The notes under the pieces were generated by a model. It did not search any database. It was not told the DNA's origin and saw nothing but the letters and a program-made list of their open reading frames with translations. This document shows positions 36,999 to 48,800 of a stretch of 64,000 nucleotides of DNA, piece by piece; position 1 is the stretch's first letter, and the number at the start of each line of letters is the position of its first letter. The stretch is from assembly GCF_000150705.2 (NCBI RefSeq), contig NW_015440948.1, positions 757,459 to 821,458 of the forward strand, written 5' to 3'. Made by a program: the position numbers and the translations under genes. The stretch comes from Paracoccidioides lutzii Pb01 (lineage: Eukaryota > Ascomycota > Eurotiomycetes > Onygenales > Ajellomycetaceae).

Positions 36999-37228
36999 TG
37001 CCCTGAAAACCATCATTGGGCGGGTCTCCTCTGGCTTTAATCATAATAAGTCTGATCTTCCAGGTATACTCTATTCACAGCTGGGATCGACGTGGAAGTA
37101 ATTACATCAATTAGCTTCATAATAAAGGCAAGCAAAAATTATAACCAGCGTAAAATTAACCAAACCACGACGCCAAAAGCCAGCCCTTCAACCATCATTT
37201 ATGTACATTCATACATATATCCTACTAT

Positions 37229-38899
37229 TTACACGCCGCCGCTTTTTAACCTATACAGCTCTTGATACAGAGCACATCTCCTATCCACTAACTGGGAATC
37301 TATAGCACTCAAAACTTTCTTTCCTTTCTCATCCATGCTAGCTCTGGCACCATCGCCGAACACCCCTAGTTGTGGCACTTTTTGCCACGGCAGTCCATTG
37401 TTCGGGTCCTTCACAAATCTTGCCCACGCTTCCTGCATTCCATTACTGACATCTACTTGGAACTTCGTTTTCCCTGTCTGTGGATACGTGCCAAAAACAA
37501 GGTTGATCTCTGCTGTATGGTATGCTCCGCTTCCTTCAAACAGTTCTGTATTCGGAAAACTCGCATTGAAATAAAACCGCCAAGTATCGATGCCCACCAC
37601 AGCACTCTCTTGTGTAATTAACGATGCTGGACATAGGATCACCAGTTCGGTGAGTATGGTAGCAAGGCGTTCGAATTCATTGGCTATTCCTGGTGTACCA
37701 AGAGGATATGCGTCCAGGATCCTTTTGATAGCTGCTTCTGGGAGATTAGGCAGGGAAGCACGGAGATATGCTTCGGTGTTGTTCTGTCCCAATACGGTAG
37801 GGCGACCTTCGTCGGCGTTGCTTCCTATGAGCACTGGTACACGTGCAATAAGTGATGCATTTTCAGCCGAGTTAAGACGGTTTGTCCGTGGTGTGTCCGC
37901 ATACGTGAGGCCACCATCTGGCACCGGCCCGAATTCAAGCCGAAGTCGTTCGCTGATATCTTTAATCTTTGAGGCAGGGAAGAAGCGAAGGCATTCAAGG
38001 GCAATGTCAGAAGGGCAAGCTGTTGCTTCCGCTAACTTTTTCCACGAAGCAGCGGGGTCGCTAACGAGAAGTCGTACTGATGACTCGCCGGATTGCATGA
38101 TTGCGGCGCGGAAGGGAATTGGATCTGGCGGAGCACCAACTAAGGCATCCACACTTCCTCCACCTGCACTCTCACCTACTATTGTTACTTTCTCTGGATC
38201 TCCGCCGAATGGAGCGATATTTCGATGCACCCAATCGAGGGCGAGGCGTTGATCGAGCAATCTGTTCGTCACAGTTAGACTCCTTTGCCTTTCGAGACGA
38301 ATATGAACTTACCCTAAGTTCCTCTCTCCCACCGGTAGCTCTGGTGATCCGGGAAAGCCAAACACGTTGGTTCGATAGTTAACTGTCACTACCACAACAC
38401 CTTGGTTTGCAGCAAAGTTCGAACCGTCATAGAGAGGCAGGGACCCGGACCCGAAGCGAAAAGAGCCTCCGTGTATCCAAAAAAGCACCGCCTTGGAGCC
38501 TTCAGATGCCGAGGCTGGAGAAAAGATGTTGAGATTTAGACAGTCTTCGCTCTCTCCGGCGGGAGGGCCGGGTGTGTTGAACCATTTGATTGACTGGTTG
38601 CGTTTTTCTTCCGGATAATTGAACTGTTGGAGACAAGCGGGCCTATATGTGGAAGCGTCATACACAGATTGCCACGGTGCAGCTGGCTGGGGCGGCTTGA
38701 AACGGACAGGAGGCTTGCCGAATGGGATACCAAGGAATTTATGAACCACCCTCCCGGACGGTGGAAGAGAGGTGGCAATCCCAGCAACAAGACCTGAACT
38801 TATGGTCACAGTGGGTTGGATGTTTATCTTCTGACTTGGGACTGAGCAGGCACCACTTGCGTACAACGCTATAGTCAAAACCAGGACAGAAAAATGCAT
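37229..38899 (-). CDS. Secreted type B carboxylesterase/lipase
   Basis: Alpha/beta-hydrolase of the carboxylesterase type B family, acting on ester substrates outside the cell. Model: complement(join(37229..38261,38313..38899)), 1620 nt, 539 aa. A signal peptide (MHFSVLVLTIALYASGACS) is followed by FLGIPFGKPP, the EDCLNLNIFSP signature, VLFWIHGGSFRFGSG (oxyanion hole) and, after the intron, LALDWVHRNIAPFGGDPEKV and TIVGESAGGGSV (nucleophile Ser near residue 226). Acid residue region GSNADEG; His in GSGAYHTAEINLVFG. Length is normal for the family. It is convergent with the upstream kinase gene, 230 bp apart. Several N-glycosylation sequons agree with secretion. Confidence 0.92.
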
Positions 38900-41422
38900 G
38901 GTGGTGTTAGAGGTAATTGATTTTAATAGTGGGTTAGTGGACGGTCTTGTAATAACACATTTGTCCCGAGGTCTTTATATATGAACCTCAATGACCTGCC
39001 AGCTTCACTGCCGAAAAGAACATATTTCGCTGATGCCAATTGTTATATTTTCAGCTTCTCAGTTCCAGATACGCGTATGCATCCTTTGTATGTTCAGGCA
39101 CATGATGTTTAATATATGTCCGCGTGGGTTTATAACCAAGTTGAGTGATTTACCCGTTGACCTATCCAGCTGCCCGTCAATGTTTTAAACAAAATGTGAA
39201 CTGTTTGTAAAGCTGGAATATGAGCATCGTTTCGGATGCAACGAATAGATCTGTGCGGAAACGCCAACTACGCCTTGACAGGATATTAGGGCTAAACCTT
39301 GTGGCCTTCATAGCTGATCAACCCATCTCCATCGTCCGTGGATTCTTTAAGCATAGGTAGTTGCCAGAAGGCAAATGATGTCACCCATGAATCATTCCAG
39401 AGTTTCTGGGGGTTAACTGGTGTTTTAAATAACTCTAATGACTTTGGATACTGGGTAGATTTCCCATTCGGGTCGGTTCTTATTCTTTAGATGCCGCAGT
39501 TAGCAGCGGCATCACAGGGAACAACATCAACTGTTAAAAAAAGGGTTTCTTTCTTAACCCCCTAGCAGAATAATCACTTCAAAGGCCAGGAGAGGTATTC
39601 AGCCCTCCGTACTTCCGCTGCCATTTTGATGGCAATTTGTTGATTTTTTTCTTTCTCAACAGTAACTAGTTAACCTGAGAGAAACTACAATCAAGGCCTC
39701 CATATTTACCTAAAGCTTGACAACGTCGAGGTTCATCGTCAAGGTCGGCTGATTGGAATAACCCACCTTCTAATGTCGCACGCGAGATGTAGGCGCAACG
39801 TTGTCGGTGGCACTACGCTGCAAAATGAATGTAATGATTGTCTTGTCGTTTCCTCGTATGGGGTACTTTGGGCGAGGAGCTTCTAAAGAGGCTACATGGG
39901 CCTTCTATTTCTCTACTATTCCTTTCTTTTGATATTGAATATATTTTAAGGATAAACTATAAACTCATTATCTTTAATAGACAAAGGAGGGTGATATTCA
40001 TGCTTGTATAATATCTTTGCAGATGCTATGCTGACTTGCATTGATTCAATATATGTATTACAATATAAGTAAAGCCTACATTATAACAATCTGACTGAAA
40101 TATTTATTGGCGATGACATTTGAATGTAGCCAAGAAAGATTTGAATACGATTCATTTCTGACTGATTATAAAAATCATATTTATCATAAAATTGCATTTG
40201 TGAACATTATATCAATACTTTACAAAATGCACATAGAATGTTCAAGCTGTCAGAAATTAAAAAACTCTGGTTTCAAAAATAATTAAATAGATAGATATGT
40301 ATAGATCATGAATCCTACTGATATGCAAATAATATCATCTTTTAGGATCCAATGAGTCAATACTCGATTGAGTCTGTAAAACTTCAATCACTTCTGCTTT
40401 TCAGACAACAAGATAAAAAGAAAATATATGACGTAGCAAGACTAGTTACTGAAGTGATGAGATGTAGTTTAAGAGGTTCTCACATTTCGCGACAACCGTC
40501 TTTAGGGTATGGCATTCCTTTCCCGCAAAGAATTTTTGGTTGCAGATATGGTCGCACATTTTCTGAATATCCCATGTGCTTGATCTTGTGAGGATAGTAT
40601 TGGAACATACTATTTAATGATTCACTAATGTTCCTTTGTATTGCGCCAGCGTGGCCGAACTCGGGATTTCGTAGTTTTAAAACCATACCCAATATCATCG
40701 CATCCCCTCTTGGTGAAAAGTTCTTGTAGGAAATGGGAGACGATTTCTCTCACTGCTCCCACGGAAAGCACTGGGCTTCTTCGTCCAATTATTTTGTGGA
40801 TCTACTCTTCCCCGAATAGCTAGGTATGTTGCAATTAGCTGGATGCTATTGTCCAGTTCGGACTAGTTTGGTGACCCCGAAGCGAATGGTAGCACAATTT
40901 TCTCAGAGATGACAATAATGACCTCAGCCGTGCCCCCAGCAGCTGCAGCACGGTAACCTCGAAAAGAAAGTTAATCGGGGTTGGCCGGAGCAATGTCTAA
41001 CTGCTGGCCAGAGCAACGGTTGATGCGGTAGTGCCGTAAGAGCGCCTTGTTGTTCATCCATCTGTTTCAAGTTCTAAGAGCGCAATGACAAGCGCCAATA
41101 CTGAGAATCCTGCTGACCTCTTGTAGTGGATTAGTGTAATTGTCGTGGGTAAAATGAAATCTGGCTCATCGGCTGTCTCTCCAATATGTTTCTCATTGCG
41201 AGGCTCTGGTTGTTGTTCTGTTGATATCTAGAGATGTGCTGCATTGCATCGATCTTACATCGATATAAACCAAAATGCTGCACTACCGTTGACGTTTAAT
41301 TTCCTGGAAGTCTTCTTATCGGGAATTTATCTGGAGAGGAGCAAATGCTCGAAACAATATAAAATCAGCAGTATCAGTGCCATAATATCAGTGAGCCATT
41401 GGGGCCAAATTCGGAACAGCCC
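38900..41422. other. Long gap with AT-rich block
   Basis: No supportable gene in 2.5 kb. About 39900-40340 is strongly AT-rich and poor in CpG. A 79-codon plus-strand frame (40352-40591, beginning MSQYSIESVKLQSLLLFRQQ) could be a fragment of a mobile element, but I could not assign it. A perfect 8-bp inverted repeat (GATGCCGC/GCGGCATC) lies at about 39490-39513. The rest is unremarkable. Confidence 0.4.
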
Positions 41423-42279
41423 TCAGTCACTAGCTCGATATCTCCTTCTATATTCCTCCAGTTTCTCCATGTCCTCTTTTTTCCCCTGGGCCTCCACTAA
41501 AGTGATTAGATCCTGCAGCGTGACGATACTTGCTGTTGGGATGCCAAATTCTTGTTTAAGTTGGCCCATAGCACTCATCCTGGGTTCCTCATCATCTTCC
41601 CCATCTTTTGATCCCGGCATTTTCTCTTGTCGGTTGAGGGCAACTACAAAACCCACTACCTTTCCACCTTCCATGTCTACCAGCCTTAAAGTTTCTCGCA
41701 TTGCAGTGCCAGCCGTGATCACATCATCAATAACAAGGACATTTTTCCCCTTTAGCGGGGCACCCACGATATTTCCCCCTTCTCCATGGTCTTTGACTTC
41801 TTTCCGATTGAAGCTGTAGGAGACGGACGACCAAGTGTCAGGGTCAATGCGGTTTAGTTCAAGGAGAGTTGAGCATGCAAAGGGGATCCCCTTGTAAGCA
41901 GGGCTTGGAAATATTTCCAGTTAGTGACATTATGTCATTCGATCTCGAGCAGGAATCATGCGCTTACCCGAAGATTACATCGGGTTTCGGAATCGAAGGG
42001 TTGGAGGAGAGGAAAGAGATGATGGTTTTGGCATAAGCCGTAGAGATTGCGGAAAGGAGTGACGAGGTATGGAATAGACCGGCATTGAAGAAGTAAGGCG
42101 ATTCTGGAATCATATGGTCAATAACAATGGAGTAGGGGATGTTAGAAAGGCATGTAAGTACTTCGACCAGATTTCAATGTGAAATCTCCAAAGTTCAAGA
42201 CATCAGCAGAGAGACAGGATTCCAGGAAGGCAGTTTTGTAGACAGGAAGCGGAGTGTTTGCCAGCTGTGTGGAGGTCAT
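41423..42279 (-). CDS. URA5: Orotate phosphoribosyltransferase
   Basis: Converts orotate and PRPP to OMP in de novo pyrimidine synthesis; cytosolic. Model: complement(join(41423..41903,41968..42103,42162..42279)), 735 nt, 244 aa. Starts MTSTQLANTPLPVYKTAFLE; then FGDFTLKSGR joins over the first intron to KSPYFFNAGLFHTSSLLSAI. After the second intron come PAYKGIPFACSTLLELNRID and SYSFNRKEVKDHGEGGNIVG (flexible catalytic loop with Lys/Asp/His). KNVLVIDDVITAGTAMRE is the PRPP-binding motif. Ends YRRRYRASD. Slightly longer than yeast Ura5 because of an acidic insert (KMPGSKDGEDDEEPRM). A transposon remnant lies close upstream, within about 200 bp of the start, in the expected promoter zone. Confidence 0.95.
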
Positions 42280-42479
42280 TGTTGTAACGACTGCAGCTGC
42301 GTCCTTCGCAAGATCGAGACGTTATAGCCAGTGTTGGAGAAATTGTGTTAGTGAGCGATCGAGGGGGCGCGGGAGGAAAAGATTTAGTTAGGATGGTTAA
42401 AACTAGTTACCTAACGTAATCAACCACCTATTCGGCCACTTCCGCCACCATCATACACTTTTACAGCTGGATTTCACAA

Positions 42480-44160
42480 CAACTCTATAGAATATTAAGC
42501 TAAATACATTATGGACTATTCCCAGCATGATGTGGGCATGTACAAATAGTATTGTCCTATAGTACCACAGTCACTACACTGAAGTGCGGCACTCTTTCAT
42601 GGCTGCTCCTCAGGTTGTTCAATAACCTCCCCTTCCAACCCTTTGCCCCTTTGTATGTGATTCATCCCTTCTTCAATGGTCAGGCCCTCTCCCTGGCTTA
42701 TATATGTACCACACCTCTTTCACTTTTGCTTTCATTCTGCATTTGCAGTCTCCAGTTCCTTGTTTTCCCTTATCAGAATGGCAGCACTTTGCACGGCCAT
42801 CTGGCATCCCTTGACCAGCAGATTCAAGGCTTGATTAATTGAGCTGAGTGAAATCTGTGTGGAGTGCTTGAGATATCTTTTGATTTCCTCAGTCTGCTGC
42901 TTCAACTCTCGTACGGTATGTGATGTGGCAGGGGCCCAGGAGGCTTGAGAACTATGAGAGGTTCCAGGAGGTGATGGGGTATGTATCTGAGTGTTGAGGC
43001 AGGAGAGAACTTGATCTAGATTGTATGGAACCAGTCCAGTAGCTTTAAAACCACTCTGGACATTCTTTCACTCAAGTCTGCTATACAGAGAGAAGGATAC
43101 ATAGTTAAAAAAATTTATTCTTGTCAATGTGATTGATATCAAATCTCATTCTCTTCTCAATCTCATGTCACTTGCTTCAAGGGAGAGAAACAGCCCACAT
43201 CCAATGACTGTAGAAGATGAGAGGAATGAGATGGTATATAAAGAGGAATAATCATATTCTCAGTGCAAAACTGATCAAACTCAGGCTCATTATGACTGTG
43301 ATGTCCATCCAGTCAAGAGTTGATATCAGCTAATTGTACAAGCTTGAGTATGCTTATTGAATATCTCTTTAAGCCAGATCAATCCCGGCTTCTTAGTTGC
43401 CCATTCATTCTCACTGACTTCAATCCTCCAGTCATGTGGCAGCCCATTTTCATATCAGGAAGTTTGATGAAGCTTCCCTTAAGAATGATCATTGAAGATA
43501 ATGCCCAGCCAGTTGCACTGACTCACTCAACAATAGTGACTCATTCTGTATTCCCAGACTGTATAAGTTTTGGACGAAGGGTTTTCTCTCACCTAGTAAT
43601 CGCCTCAGCTGTCTCAATAACTCTCATCTCAAACTCAGTCTCATCAAAGTTGTATATGTTCTCCTGTGTGATCTTATACTTCCGGATAGTATTTTGTACA
43701 AGCTCAAATAATTCTTGAATAACCTTGGGATCTCCATACAGGGCTCATTGATGATCATATAATTGAGAGAATCAGGATTTCAACTCAAGGCTAGCAGTTG
43801 ATAAATCAATTAACTCAGTTAATGCCAACAGTTGATGAAGTTGCAGACCTGTCTTAGTTGGAGAGAAGAAGATTAACTGTTTCTCATACAGTGACTCAGC
43901 CCAGGGGGCTCTCATTCATCTATAGATGATATCCACTGGACAAGGACTGATTCCTCTGTAGAGGCCAGTTTTTGATTGCTGAACTGAGAATCTTTTTGAG
44001 TCATACAATCATTCAATATCATACATTCAAGCAGCAGCTCGGACACTTGAAACTTGATCATTTTCTAAAGCTTTAATAGCCAAAAGAATTCTGCCCTCTT
44101 GATAGGAAGCTTTATCCACTTTGATGGTTGGCATTTTAGCTGATTGGACTTTTGGACGCG
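42480..44160 (-). mobile_element. Decayed pogo/Fot1-type DNA transposon
   Basis: A minus-strand transposase reading frame full of stops fills the interval. Its 5' end is near 44134 (MPTIKVDKASYQEGRILLAI). Candidate terminal repeats are too eroded to set the ends: GGCCG-containing strings occur on both sides (about 42430 and 44168), and a TA target duplication was not proven. CpG is very rare inside compared with the flanks, where it reappears at 44155 (GGACGCGTCGCATAGGCCGG) and below 42460. This suggests CpG-directed mutation of repeats, as known for Onygenales transposons. It sits between URA5 and FIG1. Confidence 0.85.
42500..44134 (-). pseudogene. Inactivated pogo/Fot1-like DDE transposase
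   Basis: An N-terminal helix-turn-helix-like start (KALENDQVSSVRAAA, then an in-frame TGA where Arg is expected) is followed by a recognisable DDE core: ENIYNFDETEFEM (first Asp), SATGWALSSMIILKG, LDGHHSHNEPEFDQFC (second Asp) and SLDVGCFSPLKQ (third acidic position). C-terminally there is a coiled-coil-like KGKQGTGD/ENKELETAN region. A CxxC-type knuckle (QCSDCGTIG) follows in a shifted frame. More than ten in-frame stops, mostly TGA, and several frame changes show it cannot make a protein. No gene product is expected. Confidence 0.85.
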
Positions 44161-44530
44161 TCGCATAGGCCGGTCAGATAGTTATGTGTTCCGACATAGT
44201 TAAGCAGCTCTGATAAGATGATTTCTTGGGACTGCAAAAAAGTGCCCATCCTAATCCTCAGTAAGCAACAACGCCAAAATAGTGGTCTGATTGGCTCATA
44301 TCAGCAGAGGTGCATCGGAGGGGTGATGGATCGGTTGGAGCTGAGTGAACCAAACCGTCCAGTGGAATCACCATTAACGACTCCGCACTTGGAAAAAGAA
44401 AATATAGATCGATCCAAATTCGTTGGATCCTCGAATGAGGGTGCTCTCCATCTGTTCTTCATCCTTTCACAACCAGGGCAGAGAATAAGTTATCCAGATA
44501 GCCGGTTGTCTGTTTGAATTATTCATTTGA
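44161..44530. other. Short gap upstream of FIG1
   Basis: Likely FIG1 promoter and leader. It contains a 99-codon plus-strand frame (44218-44517) with no recognisable domain, judged a chance frame. Confidence 0.4.
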
Positions 44531-45639
44531 ATGTCCAGATTTTGTGCAACATGGCGAAACTTGGACTTTCAAAAGGCTTGGTGCGATGTTGGTAATCCCT
44601 ATTTCCCCCCTCCAATACCGGGAATTTCGGAGTTAGTTGCTAACAGGTTGAACTTCATGTTAGATATCCCTCTAATTGGGTATCATCATGTTTTGATGAT
44701 ATTTCTTCTTATCCCAATCATATTTTTATGTAAGAGTTTCGCCTCCTCCGTTCTCATCCTGCCTGGCACAGCGCATTAGAAGGGATGTTTAATATTTTTG
44801 TCTGTTGTATTACAGCAATTCTTGTTGCCGGATGTTCAAATTCTGCTCTCGCCAATGTATATTTAATATCGCTATCATACACCGGCAATATAACCTCGTC
44901 GCCCCTACAGAATGCCAACCCAGCCAGACTCAATCCAAGTATGCCAGCAATACTTGCGAATTTGTCTTCTGGGATTAACAGGAATGCGACTTCATTGGAA
45001 ATACGTACCGGATACTTGGGTCATTGCATGAAGCAAAACTCAGGGCTCTGGATCTGTGCTCGGAATGCGGAAGCTCTTGCAAATGCCATCAGAGATCAAA
45101 AAGCATCAGATGCTGACCCCCTGAATCTGCTTTACATGTCCAAGGCGTTCAAGGACCAAATGGTTTTTAGTGGGTTGATGTAGGCACTATCCCTAGCATT
45201 TCGGAGAATAATTGGTGCTGTTCTTTTATCCTTCCGTCGGAGAATCTGCTAATTAGTCACTAGATTTGCATCGATTCCGTTTGTATTTATTTGCTTCCTA
45301 CTTCTCTCCACATTTCCTGGCTGGCACGAGAAATTATATTCGAGCGGCAGCGAGCAGGAAGTCAGACCATTTCCGTCAAGGCTAGTGTCTCAGCTTGCTA
45401 CGGTCCTTGTGGGCCTTGCCTCGCTTCTAATATTTGTATCAGTGTTTTGGCAGCATATATCGAGCGCTGCGGGCGTAACAATGGGTGAAGAGCTCAATTA
45501 TGGAGCAGTTGACGGTCACATTGGAGTTGTCTCTATGGTTTTGGGATGGGGTGGAGTTATTGGAACTGCTCTTGTCTTTTTAGGCCTAATTATTATGCTC
45601 ATGAGTATCTCAATTGTATCCAAACTCATAGATTTGTGA
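44531..45639 (+). CDS. FIG1: Fig1-family calcium regulator / membrane fusion protein
   Basis: Multispanning plasma-membrane protein of the Fig1 family, needed in yeast for low-affinity Ca2+ influx and cell fusion during mating. Model: join(44531..44729,44816..45179,45264..45639), 939 nt, 312 aa. TM1 is LIGYHHVLMIFLLIPIIFLS, running across the first intron into ILVAGCSNSALANVYLISLS. The external domain contains SLEIRTGYLGHCMKQNSGLW and ICARNAEAL, the family's G-[YF]-x-G-x-C region. Exon 3 gives TM2 IFASIPFVFICFLLLSTFPG, then RPFPSRLVSQLATVLVGLAS (TM3), HISSAAG and GWGGVIGTALVFLGLIIMLM (TM4). An in-frame second ATG at 44657 is an alternative start. It is convergent with the ankyrin-CorA gene. 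Confidence 0.88.
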
Positions 45640-45866
45640 TATTCCGGGGGTGTGTCCTTGCTTCGTTCTAGTTTCCTGCCTTCCTTTCTTCCTTTCCTTT
45701 ATTTATTTTTCATATCCCTTGATTTGGGCATAGAAAATTCTACGGAAACTTTGGGTGCTCTCGTGGTGTTTTCAGTTCGAACGATTTTGAGCCAGCTGAG
45801 TCAGTCTATGAGGTGCTTTAGCAATTAAGGGACAGGCAAAGTTCGTACGTAAATTAAATTCATGAT

Positions 45867-48800
45867 TTACCACGAGGATGGTGAATAGCTGTCCCTAGTT
45901 GTTCCAAACGCCTTTTTGTTAAATAGCCGGTATATACCGCGAACTGCAAAGCAAATGAGAGCCAGCAGAACGATAAAGACAGTTACAGCAACTTTCATTC
46001 CCGGAGCAGTACCTCTTGTCCAAATCACAGAAAGAAGAATCACCATCAGGACAATAATAGAAACGCCCGTCGCAGTTGGTTTGCCATAAGCCTTCAAAAA
46101 CCTCGCAATCCGATCTTGGTTCAACGCAATAAGAATGAAGGGAATAGATATCGCTCCGGAGATGCTAACTATTAAAAATGTTAGATCCAGGGGCGAATAT
46201 AAAATGAATGTCGTTGCTTACACATATATCTTAACACGTAATCCATTGGCAGCTTGCCTCCTGTGTTCCATGGAAACGCATCGAGATTAATAGCAAAGAA
46301 CGCAGCCATAAACGATAATGGAAGCTATATTTAAGGCATATCAATTTCCAGATACATCCAGAGAAACGAACAGGGATCTCACAAATATAATAGTCACCAC
46401 TGTGAAAACCAGCACAGTCCTTCCTTGACGTATGCTTTCATCTGCTTGCTTGCGGGCGAGGTTAGCATTCTCCAGTCCCCTTTCGGTAAGCTCAGTGGTT
46501 GCTTTAGCTTGATCTGAAGCAGTTTCTGCCTGTTTACGTGCGGAGAGGGCCTCCGAGACGTTGTTTTGTTTTTGTTTCAAGTCAAGAAGGTTATAGAGCT
46601 GCGAAATGTTAGCATGGGGACGAATTTTGCGGGCTTCTATTCACTTACTGCTTTGTATGTCTGATTCGCGAGTTTCTGCATCTTCTCCACTCGGTATAAA
46701 TGGTTCTCAAGCACTGGATATCGAATTGACGAGGAGTTTTCATCATTGATACTTCCATTTTTGATTTTCTTGTGTTCCGCAAAAAGCTTGGAAAAGTCTT
46801 CTGCAGGTTTTGCTTGATCACTTAAGATCATGTGCAAAATTCCAAGTTCGTCGATGATATCCTTGACTTCAACTAACAGTTTTGTTTCATTACTGATGGA
46901 GAAAACTTCTGAGCTAGCAATTGAACCAGAGCTTGTTTTGGCGAGTCTAGTTGCAAATGCCTCAAAACATTGGGTTTCTTTATCAATCTGTTTTATACAG
47001 TCAGTACCGCCCCGCGTTTGTTAAAGATGAGCAAGAAACTGACCACAGCACCAATGGAACGTTCGAAAAAGTCAAAAAACTGATACTCATCTGGAACTCG
47101 ATATTGATCAAATAAACCTATACAAAATTCCGTGATCAAATGCGCTAAGTCGTGCGCTGACGTAAGTGGATCTCGCGTCTTGAGTCCGATATGACTAAGT
47201 ATCATCTGGTGGACGTTCAAAGGGTCTCGTTTGAGTAATGCTAAACGTCTTCTTTCGATAGTGGAAGACCGACTGCTGCCGCTACCCGCATATCGATACC
47301 ACGGTTCCTCGATAACTAAGGATTCCCTCCATTTTTGTGTTCTAATTTGAGAATCCTTCCGGATATTCCCCGCTTTTGCCTTTTTACCTGCCATCCATCC
47401 CAGCACACGACCCGATTCATTTTTGCTTTTATCCTTCCATTTACCGTGGCTGAAAGGTTCGTGGGAGGCGACCGGAGCCGGGGGAGGAGGTTCAGGACCT
47501 TTAAGGTCAACTGGAGGGACAGTTTCTTCTTCAATTATAGGTGGTTGTTGAGCAGACCAGACGTCCCATCGTTGGGGAAAGCAGCTAATAACAGTGTCTG
47601 GGATCCAATCAGTATATCCCCACAAGGATCGATTCCAATTGGCAATACATTACCATCATTGAGTATCCAGAGCCACAATTGATCTACCATAAAGATTTTA
47701 GGCTCTGGTGAATTCCTCTCCGTGTATCGGAAGACAACTTGACTACTGTCCCTCGCGGCAGTGGTTGAGAGATGGGTGTAGAAGTATTGGTCAAGAGTTC
47801 TTCTGAGTTGGAGAGGGGAGTCTGTAGGGTTCGAGGGTAATAAGTATCCTTTCACGAGATGCTCGTCGAAGGGTATCCGCCGTTTTGCGGGCTCAGGTTT
47901 TGTATCCTGTTTCACGGTCGTATTTGCTGCCCCTCCACGAGGTTCGGCTGCTGTGGAACCTTCTTCGATTATATCGACCATATTTCCTCGATTTGTGTCA
48001 CTTGTGTTAATTCTAGAGGCCATTCGGATTTGTTCGATTCTCTGACCATCAGCCCTCCGAGGAATTCTGCCATGGTTTGCGCTGGAGTTTGTAGCGGTCG
48101 GTGTATCTAAGGTGTCTTTTGCTTTTCCCCAATGGACTTTATGTGTCGGGATATCCTGTGATTTCTGAGCCATCGAGTTTGTGCTTTCTGCTAAGGAGTT
48201 ATCTGTGTTCCTCCTTCTAACAGTGGGGTGTGATGAAAGCAAGTTTTCCGAGTTTACGGAATTTCCGGTGTCTCTTCTTACGCTGATCGTTGGAATATGT
48301 ACGTTTTCCGTATCTAGAGAGCTCCCAGTGTTCATTCTTGGGATATCAATGAGTGGAGGCTGTAAAATTTCTGTGTTAACCGAGTGTTCAGTATCCCTTC
48401 CAACTACGCCGACGTTTGTAAGTGGTGGATTCTCCGTCTTATTCTCCTTTAATTTGAATCCAGGTTTTGGTACCTCTTTCGGCAGTATCCTTCCGCTAGG
48501 TTCGCCACTTTTGTCGACAGCGATAGTTTGAGGCTCCTTTTTCTCCTCCTGGCTTGTTTGAGTTGGCTTATTTGCGCCATCGTCGGTGTCCTTTTTCTCA
48601 TCCTGGATGCTTGTAGTAGCTCTTCCTTGCTCTAGGTCTTCCTGATGGCCTGGTGACAATCGTAACATCTTCGCAACTTGACTTGATCTTTGCCGAACTT
48701 TATCACCGAAGTTACGGAAAGAAGACAGGAGAGCCCCGCCTCCGTGTAGAATATGTCGAAAGCGCGAGGACTCTTCGACATCCCCTGACATGGAGTTGGA

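Noticed and set aside
37590..38252. 220-codon plus-strand open frame
   Set aside because: Antisense shadow of the carboxylesterase exon, which has the signature motifs.
39485..39515. Hairpin GATGCCGC/GCGGCATC as a terminator or regulatory RNA
   Set aside because: Short 8-bp stem in a eukaryotic intergenic region with no adjacent gene end; likely chance.
40644..40670. String resembling the start of a tRNA (GCCAGCGTGGCCGAACTC)
   Set aside because: No matching anticodon arm, T arm or B box downstream, so no cloverleaf can be drawn.
43320..43718. 132-codon plus-strand open frame
   Set aside because: It is the antisense shadow of the dead transposase; the minus strand carries the recognisable DDE text.
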